Positions 14,788 through 22,265 of a DNA stretch of 64,000 nucleotides are shown here, one piece after another. The DNA comes from Chloroflexota bacterium. GTDB lineage: Bacteria; Chloroflexota; Anaerolineae; Anaerolineales; Villigracilaceae. The notes below the pieces were generated by a model that saw nothing but the letters and a program-made list of their open reading frames with translations, was not told the origin of the DNA and did no database searches. The stretch lies in contig JAEWVF010000074.1 in assembly GCA_023459215.1 (NCBI GenBank), positions 27,044-91,043 on the forward strand, given 5' to 3'. How positions within the stretch are numbered: position 1 is the stretch's first letter; every line of letters begins with the position of its first letter. Both the position numbers and the translations under genes were made by a program.

Positions 14788-15609
14788 TTATCCCAGCGGG
14801 AACCCGCCCCAGGTGCCGGTCAGCCACAAGCGGAAAATGTCGATCAGGGTAATTTGCAGCAAAGCGACTGTCAACCCGGCCAGCAGGGGAATGCCGATCT
14901 CACGCCAGGAGTCAAAGGTGTTTTCGATGCGCATCAGCATGGCCCAGACCATCGCGTAAACCATCGTCAGCAAAAGCAGGACGCCTGCTGCGCTGAGCAG
15001 GTAGGCCGGATAGAGCACCCAGTCCCACTCAGGCAGAACAAGCAGAACCAGAGTCACCGCCAGGGCCAGCAAAATTGGGAAGGTGCGCCAGGTGACGGCG
15101 GGACGATTGTCCCAGGTGCGCCAGAAGGTTTGGTTGAAGGCCGGGTAGACCGCCACGGCCATGCCCAGGCCAACCCCCATGCCGGTCCACAAGCGCAGGG
15201 TGTTGCTGGGCATGTACAGGCTGGGAATCCAGTCCAGGCGGTCTGGCCGGACCAGTTTCATCAGGTAAATGTACGAGTTGACCCCGTCCACGGCGAAAGC
15301 GGCAGCAAAAACCGCCAGCGGAATAATCACCGTCCAGCGCGGCATACCAGCGAGGCGTCTGGCGGTGACGAACTGGAAGGCAATCCCCAGCACCGCGCCC
15401 AGGTACATCCCCGAGCAGCGCGCGCAGAGCGGCGATTGGGTGCCATCATCCAAATGAAAGGAACGTTCGTCGAGACGATGGCAGACAGCGTAGCCGAGCG
15501 CGTCGGCTTTGCCGAGGATGCCGGGTGGGGCGATCCATAACCAGGTGGCGACCAGGAGGATGGCCGCAATGGGCACGAGCCAGTTGGCGAGTTTTTGGGC
15601 GGTTTGCAT
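14788..15609 (-). CDS. DUF2085 membrane protein
   Basis: A 273-residue membrane protein with seven or so hydrophobic helices. The DUF2085 signature is present: CHRLDERSFHLDDGTQSPLC, then ARCSGMYLG, with cysteines placed like a small metal or redox site between helices 1 and 2. Function is unknown. The frame is open upstream but only through sequence antisense to the DUF3048 gene; ATG 15609 (MQTAQK) is the first sensible start. Confidence 0.87.
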   Translation of the reverse strand: MQTAQKLANWLVPIAAILLVATWLWIAPPGILGKADALGYAVCHRLDERSFHLDDGTQSPLCARCSGMYLGAVLGIAFQFVTARRLAGMPRWTVIIPLAVFAAAFAVDGVNSYIYLMKLVRPDRLDWIPSLYMPSNTLRLWTGMGVGLGMAVAVYPAFNQTFWRTWDNRPAVTWRTFPILLALAVTLVLLVLPEWDWVLYPAYLLSAAGVLLLLTMVYAMVWAMLMRIENTFDSWREIGIPLLAGLTVALLQITLIDIFRLWLTGTWGGFPLG

Positions 15610-15691
15610 TCGGCCATTATACCCGCCCCCTGATTGAGTGACCAATGCGGGCCGGAATTTGCGGTATGATTGTCGAAATTTGGAGGTTTCC

Positions 15692-16879
15692 ATGAAGCGC
15701 TTTCTGATTTTATCTGTGCTCAGCCTGGGGCTGGCCGCCTGTGGACAGCTTTTCGCGCCGCCAACGCCGACCCCAACCGTAACCGCAACCAGCACACCGA
15801 CCCTGACTGCTACGCCCACCGCAACCCCAAGCGAAACTCCGACCCCGACAATTACGCCGACTGCCACCCGCGACTACCCGGCGGAAGGATACGGGCCGTC
15901 TGACTTTCCAGAGAATGTCAACCCGCTGACCGGCCTGGAGGTTGAAGACCCGTCCCTGCTGGAGCGCCGCCCGTTGATGATCAAGGTGGCCAACCTGCCG
16001 CGCGAGTACCGCCCGCAGTGGGGACTTTCGCTGGCAGACCATGTGTACGAGTATTACATCGAAGAGGGCACAACCCGCTTCGCAGCCATCTTCCTGGGGA
16101 ATAATGCCGAGATGGTCGGGCCGATCCGCTCGGGGCGTTTCTTTGACCATCGCCTGCTCCAGATGTACAAGCCCAATTTTGCCTTCGGCTCGGCGGATTA
16201 CCGGGTGCGCAACCTGCTTTTCAACCAAAATTATGCCGACCGCTTGATCATCGAGAGCGCCTGCCCGCCGATGTGCCGCTATGAACCCAACGGCGTCAAT
16301 TACCTGATGGCCGATACAGCCGGTTTGACCGATTGGATTAACCAGAAGAACGTTCCGGGTGGCAATGGCCGCCAAAACCTGGACGGATTCCGCTTTTTGT
16401 ATGATTTGAGCGAAAAAGGCACCGCTGCCAACCAGATTTTCATCCGTTATTCGGGCGCCATCTATAACCGCTGGGACTACGATTACCAGACTGGCAAATA
16501 TTCGCGCTATTCGGATACCCAGAACGATTTCGACGGCACCCAGGCCATTTATGCCCCGCTGACTGACCGCCTGACCGAGCAGCCCATCACTGCCGATAAT
16601 GTGGTGGTGATTTACATCACCCATCAGTATTTCTCCGTGACGCCCGAAATCGTGGATATTGTCGCCAGTGGGCCGGGCGAGGCCTACCTGTTCCGTGACG
16701 GCGAGATGTTCGAATTGACCTGGTACCGCAACGCCATCGACCAGTTATTTACCCTGGTCGGGCCGGATGGGGAAATCTTCCCGCTCAAGCCGGGAAACAC
16801 CTGGTTCGAGGTGGTCGGTTCGAGCAGCGAGATGACCCAGGAAAAAAGCTCCTGGTTCTTTAAATTTTCGATTCCATAA
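15692..16879 (+). CDS. DUF3048 lipoprotein (YerB-like)
   Basis: A 395-residue lipoprotein. Residues 1-17 are a signal peptide with lipobox LAAC, then comes a Thr/Pro/Ala linker of about 45 residues. The DUF3048 domain starts with NPLTGLEVEDPSLLERRP and continues with PIRSGRFFD, as in Bacillus YerB. The C-terminal part (FRDGEMFELTWYRN, FPLKPGNTWFEVV) is the conserved second half. It should sit on the outer membrane face, probably in the cell wall zone; the biochemical role is unknown. A strong site TGGAGG sets the start. A second, altered copy lies at 52.8-54.5 kb. Confidence 0.9.
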   Translation: MKRFLILSVLSLGLAACGQLFAPPTPTPTVTATSTPTLTATPTATPSETPTPTITPTATRDYPAEGYGPSDFPENVNPLTGLEVEDPSLLERRPLMIKVANLPREYRPQWGLSLADHVYEYYIEEGTTRFAAIFLGNNAEMVGPIRSGRFFDHRLLQMYKPNFAFGSADYRVRNLLFNQNYADRLIIESACPPMCRYEPNGVNYLMADTAGLTDWINQKNVPGGNGRQNLDGFRFLYDLSEKGTAANQIFIRYSGAIYNRWDYDYQTGKYSRYSDTQNDFDGTQAIYAPLTDRLTEQPITADNVVVIYITHQYFSVTPEIVDIVASGPGEAYLFRDGEMFELTWYRNAIDQLFTLVGPDGEIFPLKPGNTWFEVVGSSSEMTQEKSSWFFKFSIP

Positions 16880-16886
16880 ATTGTTA

Positions 16887-16932
16887 AAAGTCCGGATTCG
16901 AGCAAGATGCTTGCTCGAATCCGGACTTTGGA
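16887..16932 (+). terminator. Long hairpin after the DUF3048 gene
   Basis: A 19-bp perfect stem (AAAGTCCGGATTCGAGCAA and its complement, 16887-16905 and 16911-16929) with a 5-base loop. Only three T follow before GG, so termination may be incomplete and transcription may run into the phosphofructokinase gene 31 bases on. Confidence 0.65.
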
Positions 16933-16963
16933 TTGTTCAGCTCACGAGAGAGGGGAGCCTGGC

Positions 16964-18049
16964 ATGAAAAAAATTGCAGTACTGACCGGCGGCGGCGATG
17001 CGCCGGGTTTAAATGCTGTCATCCGGGCGGTGGTAAAGACCGCCCAACGCGAATACCGCTGTGAGGTGCTCGGCATTCGCAACGGCTACGAGGGTTTTAT
17101 CGACCCGGCCGGGCCGCTAAAGCTCGGGCAGGATGAAATCCACGGCATCCTGCCGCGCGGTGGAACGATCCTGGGCACGGCCAATCGCGGCAACCCGTTT
17201 GCGCGCAAAGTTGTCCGCGATGGGGTGGAAGTGATCGAAGACACTTCCGACGAAGTGATTGCCGCCATCCACAAAATGGGTCTGGATGCCCTGATCGTCA
17301 TCGGCGGGGATGGAACTCTGCGCATTTCGCAGGAGCTTTTTGCCAAAGGGGTGCCGGTGGTGGGCGTTCCCAAGACCATCGACAACGACATCAGCGGCAC
17401 CGAAGTCACTTTCGGCTTTGATACCGCCCTCAACACCGCCACCGAAGCCATCGATAAGCTGCACACTACCGCCGAATCGCATCACCGGGTGATGGTGCTC
17501 GAACTTATGGGCCGCGATGCCGGTTTTATCGCCCTGCATGCCGGGGTGGCTGGCGGCGCAGATGTGATCCTGATTCCCGAAATTCCTTTTTCGTACCAAA
17601 AAGTGGCCGAGAAGGTGCGCCAACGCCAGCAAATCGGGCGGCACTTCAGCATCATCGTCGTTTCTGAAGGCGCCCAGCCCATTGATGGCAACCAGGTTTT
17701 CCGCCGGACAGGCGATGCGGTCTACGCGCCGCGCCTGGGCGGCATCTCGCAAAAGGTTGGCGAATACGTCGAGCGCATCACCGGCTCTGAAACACGCGTA
17801 ACGGTGCTGGGACATTTACAGCGCGGCGGCGCGCCGACGCCTTTCGACCGTTGGCTGGCAACCCGGTACGGGTCGGCGGCGGTCCGCCTGGCAGCGGCAG
17901 GCAAGTTCGGGCGCATGGTCGCCCTGCGCAACGCCGCCATCATCGACATCCCGCTCGAGGAGGCCATCGCCACGCCCAAACGAGTCGATGTGCATGGCGA
18001 TGCCATCCGCACCGCCCGCGCCATCGGGATTTCGTTTGGCGATGATTAA
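16964..18049 (+). CDS. 6-phosphofructokinase (first copy)
   Basis: A 361-residue phosphofructokinase: fructose 6-phosphate to fructose 1,6-bisphosphate. Key blocks are LTGGGDAPGLNAVIR, GGDGTLRISQ, the catalytic PKTIDNDI, and MGRDAGFIA. The residue pair that separates ATP from pyrophosphate enzymes is Gly (in GGDGT, E. coli 104) with Lys (in PKTIDND, E. coli 124). That combination is typical of ATP-using members of the mixed-substrate group, whereas pyrophosphate enzymes have Asp at the first place. ATG 16964 follows GAGGGGAG. A paralogue lies at 34.8 kb. Confidence 0.92.
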   Translation: MKKIAVLTGGGDAPGLNAVIRAVVKTAQREYRCEVLGIRNGYEGFIDPAGPLKLGQDEIHGILPRGGTILGTANRGNPFARKVVRDGVEVIEDTSDEVIAAIHKMGLDALIVIGGDGTLRISQELFAKGVPVVGVPKTIDNDISGTEVTFGFDTALNTATEAIDKLHTTAESHHRVMVLELMGRDAGFIALHAGVAGGADVILIPEIPFSYQKVAEKVRQRQQIGRHFSIIVVSEGAQPIDGNQVFRRTGDAVYAPRLGGISQKVGEYVERITGSETRVTVLGHLQRGGAPTPFDRWLATRYGSAAVRLAAAGKFGRMVALRNAAIIDIPLEEAIATPKRVDVHGDAIRTARAIGISFGDD

Positions 18050-18058
18050 AACAGAATG

Positions 18059-18078
18059 CCGCCCACTTGGGGCGGCAC
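18059..18078 (-). terminator. Hairpin, probable terminator of the minus-strand small gene
   Basis: Stem GCCGCCC / GGGCGGC around a 5-base loop. On the minus strand it is followed by ATTCTGTTTTAA; on the plus strand it also lies 9 bases after the phosphofructokinase stop, so it may serve both. Confidence 0.6.
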
Positions 18079-18085
18079 TCGGCTT

Positions 18086-18133
18086 TTGGCGCTATGGCTT
18101 CCTTTATCGTGCGAGGAGGGATGCCATAGCGCC
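18086..18133. repeat. Inverted repeat enclosing the 3' half of the small gene
   Basis: The 12-bp arms TGGCGCTATGGC and GCCATAGCGCCA (18086-18097 and 18122-18133) are perfect. In RNA they form a stem that encloses the stop codon of the 20-codon reading frame on the minus strand. Confidence 0.75.
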
Positions 18134-18166
18134 ACGTTGGATACTATTACTGTCCATGTGAGACAT
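18104..18166 (-). CDS. Possible 20-residue peptide or small regulatory RNA gene
   Basis: The minus strand has a consensus promoter (18228-18255), then a near-perfect ribosome site (AAGGAGGAGGTG directly before the ATG at 18166), 20 codons (MSHMDSNSIQRGAMASLLAR) and a stop at 18104-18106. A 12-bp inverted repeat overlaps its end and a GC hairpin follows. The whole transcript would be about 160 bases. Everything needed for strong expression is present although the peptide is tiny. It could be a peptide gene, a leader peptide without a downstream gene, or an sRNA with an incidental frame. No family is recognised. Confidence 0.5.
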   Translation of the reverse strand: MSHMDSNSIQRGAMASLLAR

Positions 18167-18380
18167 CACCTCCTCCTTTCTATAGGATAGCAAGTGAATG
18201 AATTGTTAAACCTACAATGATGAATAAATTATACATCATCAAAATCGGACGTCAATAGACCGAATTCAGTTCTAATCGAACTGTAAGTTTTCAGGCTGAG
18301 ACTCTCAAAAACCATCTGAGAGCGCCTGCCAGCCAAAAGCAGGCATACTGTGACGAAATTTACGAACCCTTGGAGGCGTT
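18167..18380. other. Intergenic region upstream of the DUF4173 gene
   Basis: Apart from the minus-strand promoter, this stretch holds three small inverted repeats: CAGTTC...GAACTG (about 18269-18286), CTCTCA...TGAGAG (about 18302-18322) and GCCTGC...GCAGGC (about 18325-18345). They may form a folded leader for the DUF4173 gene. I see no known riboswitch. Confidence 0.35.
18228..18255 (-). promoter_or_regulatory. Near-consensus promoter of the minus-strand small gene
   Basis: Read on the minus strand: TTGACG (18250-18255), a 16-base spacer, TATAAT (18228-18233). The start of transcription should be near 18221, about 55 bases before the ATG of the 20-codon frame. Confidence 0.75.
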
Positions 18381-19964
18381 ATGCAAAAACACCCGAACCG
18401 ACTCTGGTTGCTGGCCCTGGCTTTAGGCTGGACCTTCGACCTGCTCTTCTGGAACAAAGAACCCGGGATTTCCTTTTTTCTCTTTGTTGCCCTGACCCTG
18501 ACCGCCGGCATCCTGTTCTTGTCGCAAAGCGGCATCCAGGCAGCCCGCAACACCTGGTTCCTGCTGATACCGATTGGCTTTTTTGCCGTTTTTACCTTTA
18601 TCCGGCTTGAACCGTTGACAGCATTCCTCGGCCATGTTATCAGCCTCTTCCTGATGGGCATCCTGGCCATCAGCTACCAATCCGGGAAGTGGACACGCTA
18701 CAGTCTGGCCGATTATGTGTCCGGCTTCTTCAAGCTAGTATTCAGCCTGATCGCCGAGCCGCTCATCTTCCAGGGCCAGGCCAGCAAAGCCAGGAGCGAG
18801 GCAGAAACCGAAACCAAGCGGCCCTCCGCCTTCTGGCCGGTCGTGCGCGGGCTGCTGTTCGCCATCCCGGTGCTGGCTTTTTTCACCGGCCTGCTGGCTT
18901 CGGCAGACATGGTCTTTGCCCAGCGCGTCGAAGGGTTGGTCGAGCTTTTCAGCCTGGAGAAACTGCCCGAATACATCTTCCGCATGATTTACATATCCAT
19001 CCTGGCTTATGCCCTGGCGGGGGTTTTCCTGCATGCCGCAAAACAGGGGCAGGACGAAAAACTGATCGGGGTTGACAAGCCGCTGGTGCCGGCCTTCCTC
19101 GGGTTCACCGAAGCAACCATTGTGCTGGGCAGCGTCAACCTGCTGTTTGCCAGTTTTGTTTTTATCCAATTCCAGTATTTCTTTGGCGGGTTGGAAAACA
19201 TCCGTCTCGACGGTTACACCTATGCTGATTATGCCCGCAACGGGTTCGGTGAACTGGTCACAGTGGCCTTCTTCAGCCTGCTGCTTTTCCTTGGCCTGAG
19301 CGCCATCACCCGCCGCGAGCAGGGCAACCAGCATCAGATTTTTTCGGGCCTCGGCATTTTCCTGGTTGCCCTGGTGGGCGTGATGCTGGTATCGGCTTTC
19401 CAGCGCCTGGTCTTGTACGAAATCGCCTACGGCTTCACCCGCCTGCGTACCTACACCCACGTTTTCATCATCTGGCTGGGGATATTGCTGGTGGCCACCA
19501 TCGTGCTTGAATTGCGCAACCGCCAGCGCGCCTTCGCCCTGGCTGCGATTGTCGCCTCGCTGGGCTTTGCCGCCAGCCTGACCCTGATGAATGTCGACGG
19601 ATTCATCGTGCGCCAGAATATTTCCCGGCACCTGGAAGGGGATGCGCTGGATGTCGGCTACCTGGCATCGCTCTCGCACGACGCCATTCCCGTTTTGGCG
19701 AATCTGTACCAATCTCCGGCGTTGGACGCTGCCACCCGTGACCAGATTGGCGCGGCCCTGGCCTGTTTCGACCACCAGAACGGTTTCCGCCAATCCGAAG
19801 AGCCGCAGGCCTGGCAATCCTTCCATTTCTCGCGCTACCAATCCGCGCGGACGCTGGCAGCGCTCGACCTCAGCGGCTACGAATTCGACGAGGATGATTA
19901 TTCCAGCAGCGTATTTACCCCCGAAGGGGATGAATACAACTGCTACTCGGCCTGGGAAGATTAG
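18381..19964 (+). CDS. DUF4173 (DUF4153-like) membrane protein
   Basis: A 527-residue membrane protein with about eleven helices. The DUF4173 signature lies in the middle: GYTYADYARNGFGELVTVA, followed by helices and RLRTYTHVF. The C-terminal 110 residues are soluble and acidic (GYEFDEDDYSSS), probably outside the membrane after an ISRHLEGDALDVGYL segment. Function is unknown; in Bacilli such genes sit near sensor systems. The ATG at 18381 has TGGAGG 6 bases upstream. A terminator shared with marR follows. Confidence 0.87.
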   Translation: MQKHPNRLWLLALALGWTFDLLFWNKEPGISFFLFVALTLTAGILFLSQSGIQAARNTWFLLIPIGFFAVFTFIRLEPLTAFLGHVISLFLMGILAISYQSGKWTRYSLADYVSGFFKLVFSLIAEPLIFQGQASKARSEAETETKRPSAFWPVVRGLLFAIPVLAFFTGLLASADMVFAQRVEGLVELFSLEKLPEYIFRMIYISILAYALAGVFLHAAKQGQDEKLIGVDKPLVPAFLGFTEATIVLGSVNLLFASFVFIQFQYFFGGLENIRLDGYTYADYARNGFGELVTVAFFSLLLFLGLSAITRREQGNQHQIFSGLGIFLVALVGVMLVSAFQRLVLYEIAYGFTRLRTYTHVFIIWLGILLVATIVLELRNRQRAFALAAIVASLGFAASLTLMNVDGFIVRQNISRHLEGDALDVGYLASLSHDAIPVLANLYQSPALDAATRDQIGAALACFDHQNGFRQSEEPQAWQSFHFSRYQSARTLAALDLSGYEFDEDDYSSSVFTPEGDEYNCYSAWED

Positions 19965-19971
19965 GCCAGAC

Positions 19972-20013
19972 AAAAAACAGGCGCAAAGATTATTCATCTT
20001 TGCGCCTGTTTTT
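19972..20013. terminator. Bidirectional terminator
   Basis: Stem AAAAACAGGCGCAAAGAT / ATCTTTGCGCCTGTTTTT, 5-base loop, A and T tracts on both sides. It separates the DUF4173 gene from the convergent marR-type gene. Confidence 0.93.
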
Positions 20014-20029
20014 GATTCTCCTGCAAAAT

Positions 20030-20482
20030 TTAGCTTTTAAGTGAAAGGCCCAGCTTCTTGCACAATTCTCCCAGGACATCCTGTTCATCCGGCGTTAAGG
20101 CCGAAAAAACGGAACTGATTTCGGCGGCATGGGCGGGCATAACCCGCTCGATCAGCGCGTCCCCGGCTTCCGTCAGGTGAATGGTGACGAAACGGCGGTC
20201 GCTGTCGCGGCGTTCGCGCCGTACCAGTCCGCGCCGTTCGAGATTATCGATGACCAAACTCAGGTTGCCGCTCGATTTGAGAATCTTGCCGGCCAAATCC
20301 TTTTGGCACATTGGCCCAAGGTAGAACAGGGCATCCAACACCCCCAACTGGCTGACGGTCAAACCTTCCAGCTTCTCGCTGGAAAGCAAACGCGCCGAGA
20401 GGGCCTCCACCGCCCGCGTCAGGCGGATGTAAGCGTTCAGCGCGCGAACCTGTTCAGGCGAACCAGGATAGTGGGTGGGCAT
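20030..20482 (-). CDS. MarR family transcriptional regulator
   Basis: A 150-residue winged-helix regulator. The recognition part is PMCQKDLAGKILKSSGNLSL, followed by VIDNLERRGLVRRERRDSDRR, whose DxDRR wing is diagnostic of MarR. N- and C-terminal helices for dimerisation are present. It follows recR by 9 bases, so it may be the last gene of the recR transcript; its target is not evident, since no efflux or catabolic gene is next to it. Confidence 0.92.
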   Translation of the reverse strand: MPTHYPGSPEQVRALNAYIRLTRAVEALSARLLSSEKLEGLTVSQLGVLDALFYLGPMCQKDLAGKILKSSGNLSLVIDNLERRGLVRRERRDSDRRFVTIHLTEAGDALIERVMPAHAAEISSVFSALTPDEQDVLGELCKKLGLSLKS

Positions 20483-20491
20483 TGGGGTGGG

Positions 20492-21097
20492 CTAATTCAT
20501 TTCCTGACGACCAGAAAGCGCCCGCAGCAGGGTATTCTGATCCGCATACTCGAGATCGCCGCCAACCGGCAGTCCGCGCGCCAGGCGGGTAACCTGGACG
20601 CCGAACTGCTGCAACTGCTGGCGCAGGTAAAGGGCGGTGGCATCCCCTTCCATGCTGGGATTGGTCGCCAGGATCACTTCACGCACATCGCCGCGCGCTA
20701 CGCGGGCCAACAACGGCTTGATCTTCAAATCATCCGGCCCAACCCCTTCAATCGGCGAGAGAACACCATGCAAAACATGGTACCTGCCCTTGAACGCGCC
20801 AACCCGCTCGAGGGCCAGCACATCCAACGGCTCCTCCACTACGCAAATCAGGCTGCTGTCACGCTGCTGGCTGGCGCACACTTCGCAGATCTCGCGCCCG
20901 GCGAGCATGATGTTGAAGCATTCCGGGCAAAAAGCCGTCTGGGCCTTGAGCGCAACCAGGGCTTCCGCCAGTTGCGTGGAAATATCCTCCGGCGCACGGA
21001 GCAAGTGAAAGGCCAGCCGCGAAGCGGATTTCGGCCCAATCCCCGGCAAACGCTCGAAAGCGGTAATCAGGTTTTGGATGGGGTCGGGTAGTAACAT
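20492..21097 (-). CDS. recR: Recombination protein RecR
   Basis: A 201-residue RecR, the ring-shaped partner of RecF and RecO that helps load RecA at gaps. All parts are visible: an HhH motif (LPGIGPKSASRLAFHLL), a zinc-finger (CPECFNIM to CEVCASQQRD, four cysteines), a Toprim domain starting ICVVEEPLDVLALE and containing ATNPSMEGDATALYL, and the C-terminal Walker-like LARGLPVGGDLEYAD. It keeps the common order with ybaB and dnaX on the same strand, though dnaX is separated here by a signalling module. Confidence 0.97.
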   Translation of the reverse strand: MLLPDPIQNLITAFERLPGIGPKSASRLAFHLLRAPEDISTQLAEALVALKAQTAFCPECFNIMLAGREICEVCASQQRDSSLICVVEEPLDVLALERVGAFKGRYHVLHGVLSPIEGVGPDDLKIKPLLARVARGDVREVILATNPSMEGDATALYLRQQLQQFGVQVTRLARGLPVGGDLEYADQNTLLRALSGRQEMN

Positions 21098-21160
21098 GAG
21101 TTCCTGTTGTGTGGCAGGGGCGGGAGGCCAGGCTTAATGCCAGACCGCCTGACAACAACC

Positions 21161-21490
21161 CTAGAACGGCAGTCCGCCAGCCAGCGGGCCCATCATCTGC
21201 TGCTGTAATTCGCGAGATTTGTCGAGGGCCATGTTGACCGCGGTCAGAACCATATCGTTGAGCATTTCAGCATCGACATCCTTCAGGAACTCCGGGTCGA
21301 TTTCAACACCCTGGCACTTTTGGTCGCCGGTCATGGTAACTTTGATCGCGCCGCCGCCAGCCGTCACAGTAACGGTCTCGACTGCCAATTTTTCCTGGGC
21401 TTCTTCCATTTGGCGCTGAATCTTCTGGAGCTGCGCCATCATCGGGTTTCCGCCGCCCATACCGGGAAGTTTATTAAATCCTTTTGCCAT
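21161..21490 (-). CDS. YbaB/EbfC family nucleoid-associated protein
   Basis: A 109-residue protein of the YbaB/EbfC family, small dimers that bind DNA and coat the nucleoid. Visible blocks are NPMMAQLQKIQRQMEEAQEK, VTVTAGGGAIKVTMTG and GVEIDPEFL, and the end is MMGPLAGGLPF. The gene lies 63 bases upstream of recR, the usual neighbour. The ribosome site AGGAGAAAT precedes the ATG. Confidence 0.95.
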   Translation of the reverse strand: MAKGFNKLPGMGGGNPMMAQLQKIQRQMEEAQEKLAVETVTVTAGGGAIKVTMTGDQKCQGVEIDPEFLKDVDAEMLNDMVLTAVNMALDKSRELQQQMMGPLAGGLPF

Positions 21491-21512
21491 TTCTTATTTC
21501 TCCTGTAAATTT

Positions 21513-21878
21513 TTATCCGTTTTTCTTGATGCGCAAAGCCAGTTCACGCAACTGAACCGGGCTGACCGGTTTCAATAAAACCAGGTCGGCCTCGTTCTGC
21601 AATAAATCAGCCTGCAAGGCGTCGGCCGTCGCCAGGATAACCCGCGTATGCGCGAGGCGTTTCTTCTCGGAACGGATATACGTCAAAACATCCCGGCCCG
21701 AAGCGCCGGGCAGGTTCATATCCAACACAACCAGGTCCGGGCTAAATTGGGCCAATTCTGCGATAGCCTGGTCGCCATCTGCCAGGGAATGAATTTCAAA
21801 ATCAGCTTTGAGCGTAGTGCTAAAAATCTGATTCAGGTGAGGGTCGTCTTCGACGATAAAAGCCTGTGGTTTGGTCAT
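21513..21878 (-). CDS. Stand-alone response regulator receiver
   Basis: A 121-residue single receiver domain. The acidic pair is in FIVEDDPH, the phosphoacceptor Asp in LVVLDMNLPGASG, the Thr in VILATADAL and the Lys in VLLKPVSPVQL. No output domain is present. It follows the second receiver by 6 bases and belongs to the operon of the large sensor kinase, so it is likely a phosphorelay or allosteric element in that pathway. Confidence 0.92.
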   Translation of the reverse strand: MTKPQAFIVEDDPHLNQIFSTTLKADFEIHSLADGDQAIAELAQFSPDLVVLDMNLPGASGRDVLTYIRSEKKRLAHTRVILATADALQADLLQNEADLVLLKPVSPVQLRELALRIKKNG

Positions 21879-21884
21879 CCCGCT

Positions 21885-22259
21885 TTAATCCTGCGCCAGT
21901 CCGGCGATAATTTTTGAGCCGATTTCCTGAATTCGTGAAACGCTGACCGGTTTGAGCAAAGACATATCCGCTTTTTTCTCCAGGGCTTTGGCCATGGCAA
22001 TATCAGCAGTCATCACCACCACCGTAACATGTTTCCAGCGCTCATCGGCGCGAATCATTTCCAGAATATCTGCGCCAGAAGCAAACGGTAAATGCACATC
22101 CAGCAAAACCAGGGCCGGGGTTTGAGCTTCAAGGCAGGATTTGTAACGGGTGCCGTCTTCATCTAGGGCGGTCTCAAAACCAAGTTGGTTGAGAACCATG
22201 GAAAAAATCCGGCCCAACTTTGGGTCGTCTTCAACGATGAGAGCAAAAGGTTTCGTCAT
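21885..22259 (-). CDS. Stand-alone response regulator receiver
   Basis: A 124-residue receiver domain with the full set of residues: acidic pair in LIVEDDPK, Asp in LVLLDVHLPFASG, Thr in VVVMTADIA, Lys in SLLKPVSVSRI. It is a paralogue of the next gene and also lacks an output domain. It starts 6 bases after the sensor kinase stop, so kinase and receivers are made together. Confidence 0.92.
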   Translation of the reverse strand: MTKPFALIVEDDPKLGRIFSMVLNQLGFETALDEDGTRYKSCLEAQTPALVLLDVHLPFASGADILEMIRADERWKHVTVVVMTADIAMAKALEKKADMSLLKPVSVSRIQEIGSKIIAGLAQD

Positions 22260-22265
22260 TTTTTG

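Noticed and set aside
16964..18049. Pyrophosphate-dependent phosphofructokinase
   Set aside because: The diagnostic Asp after GGD is absent (GGDGT is seen), which argues for ATP use despite the Lys in PKTIDND.
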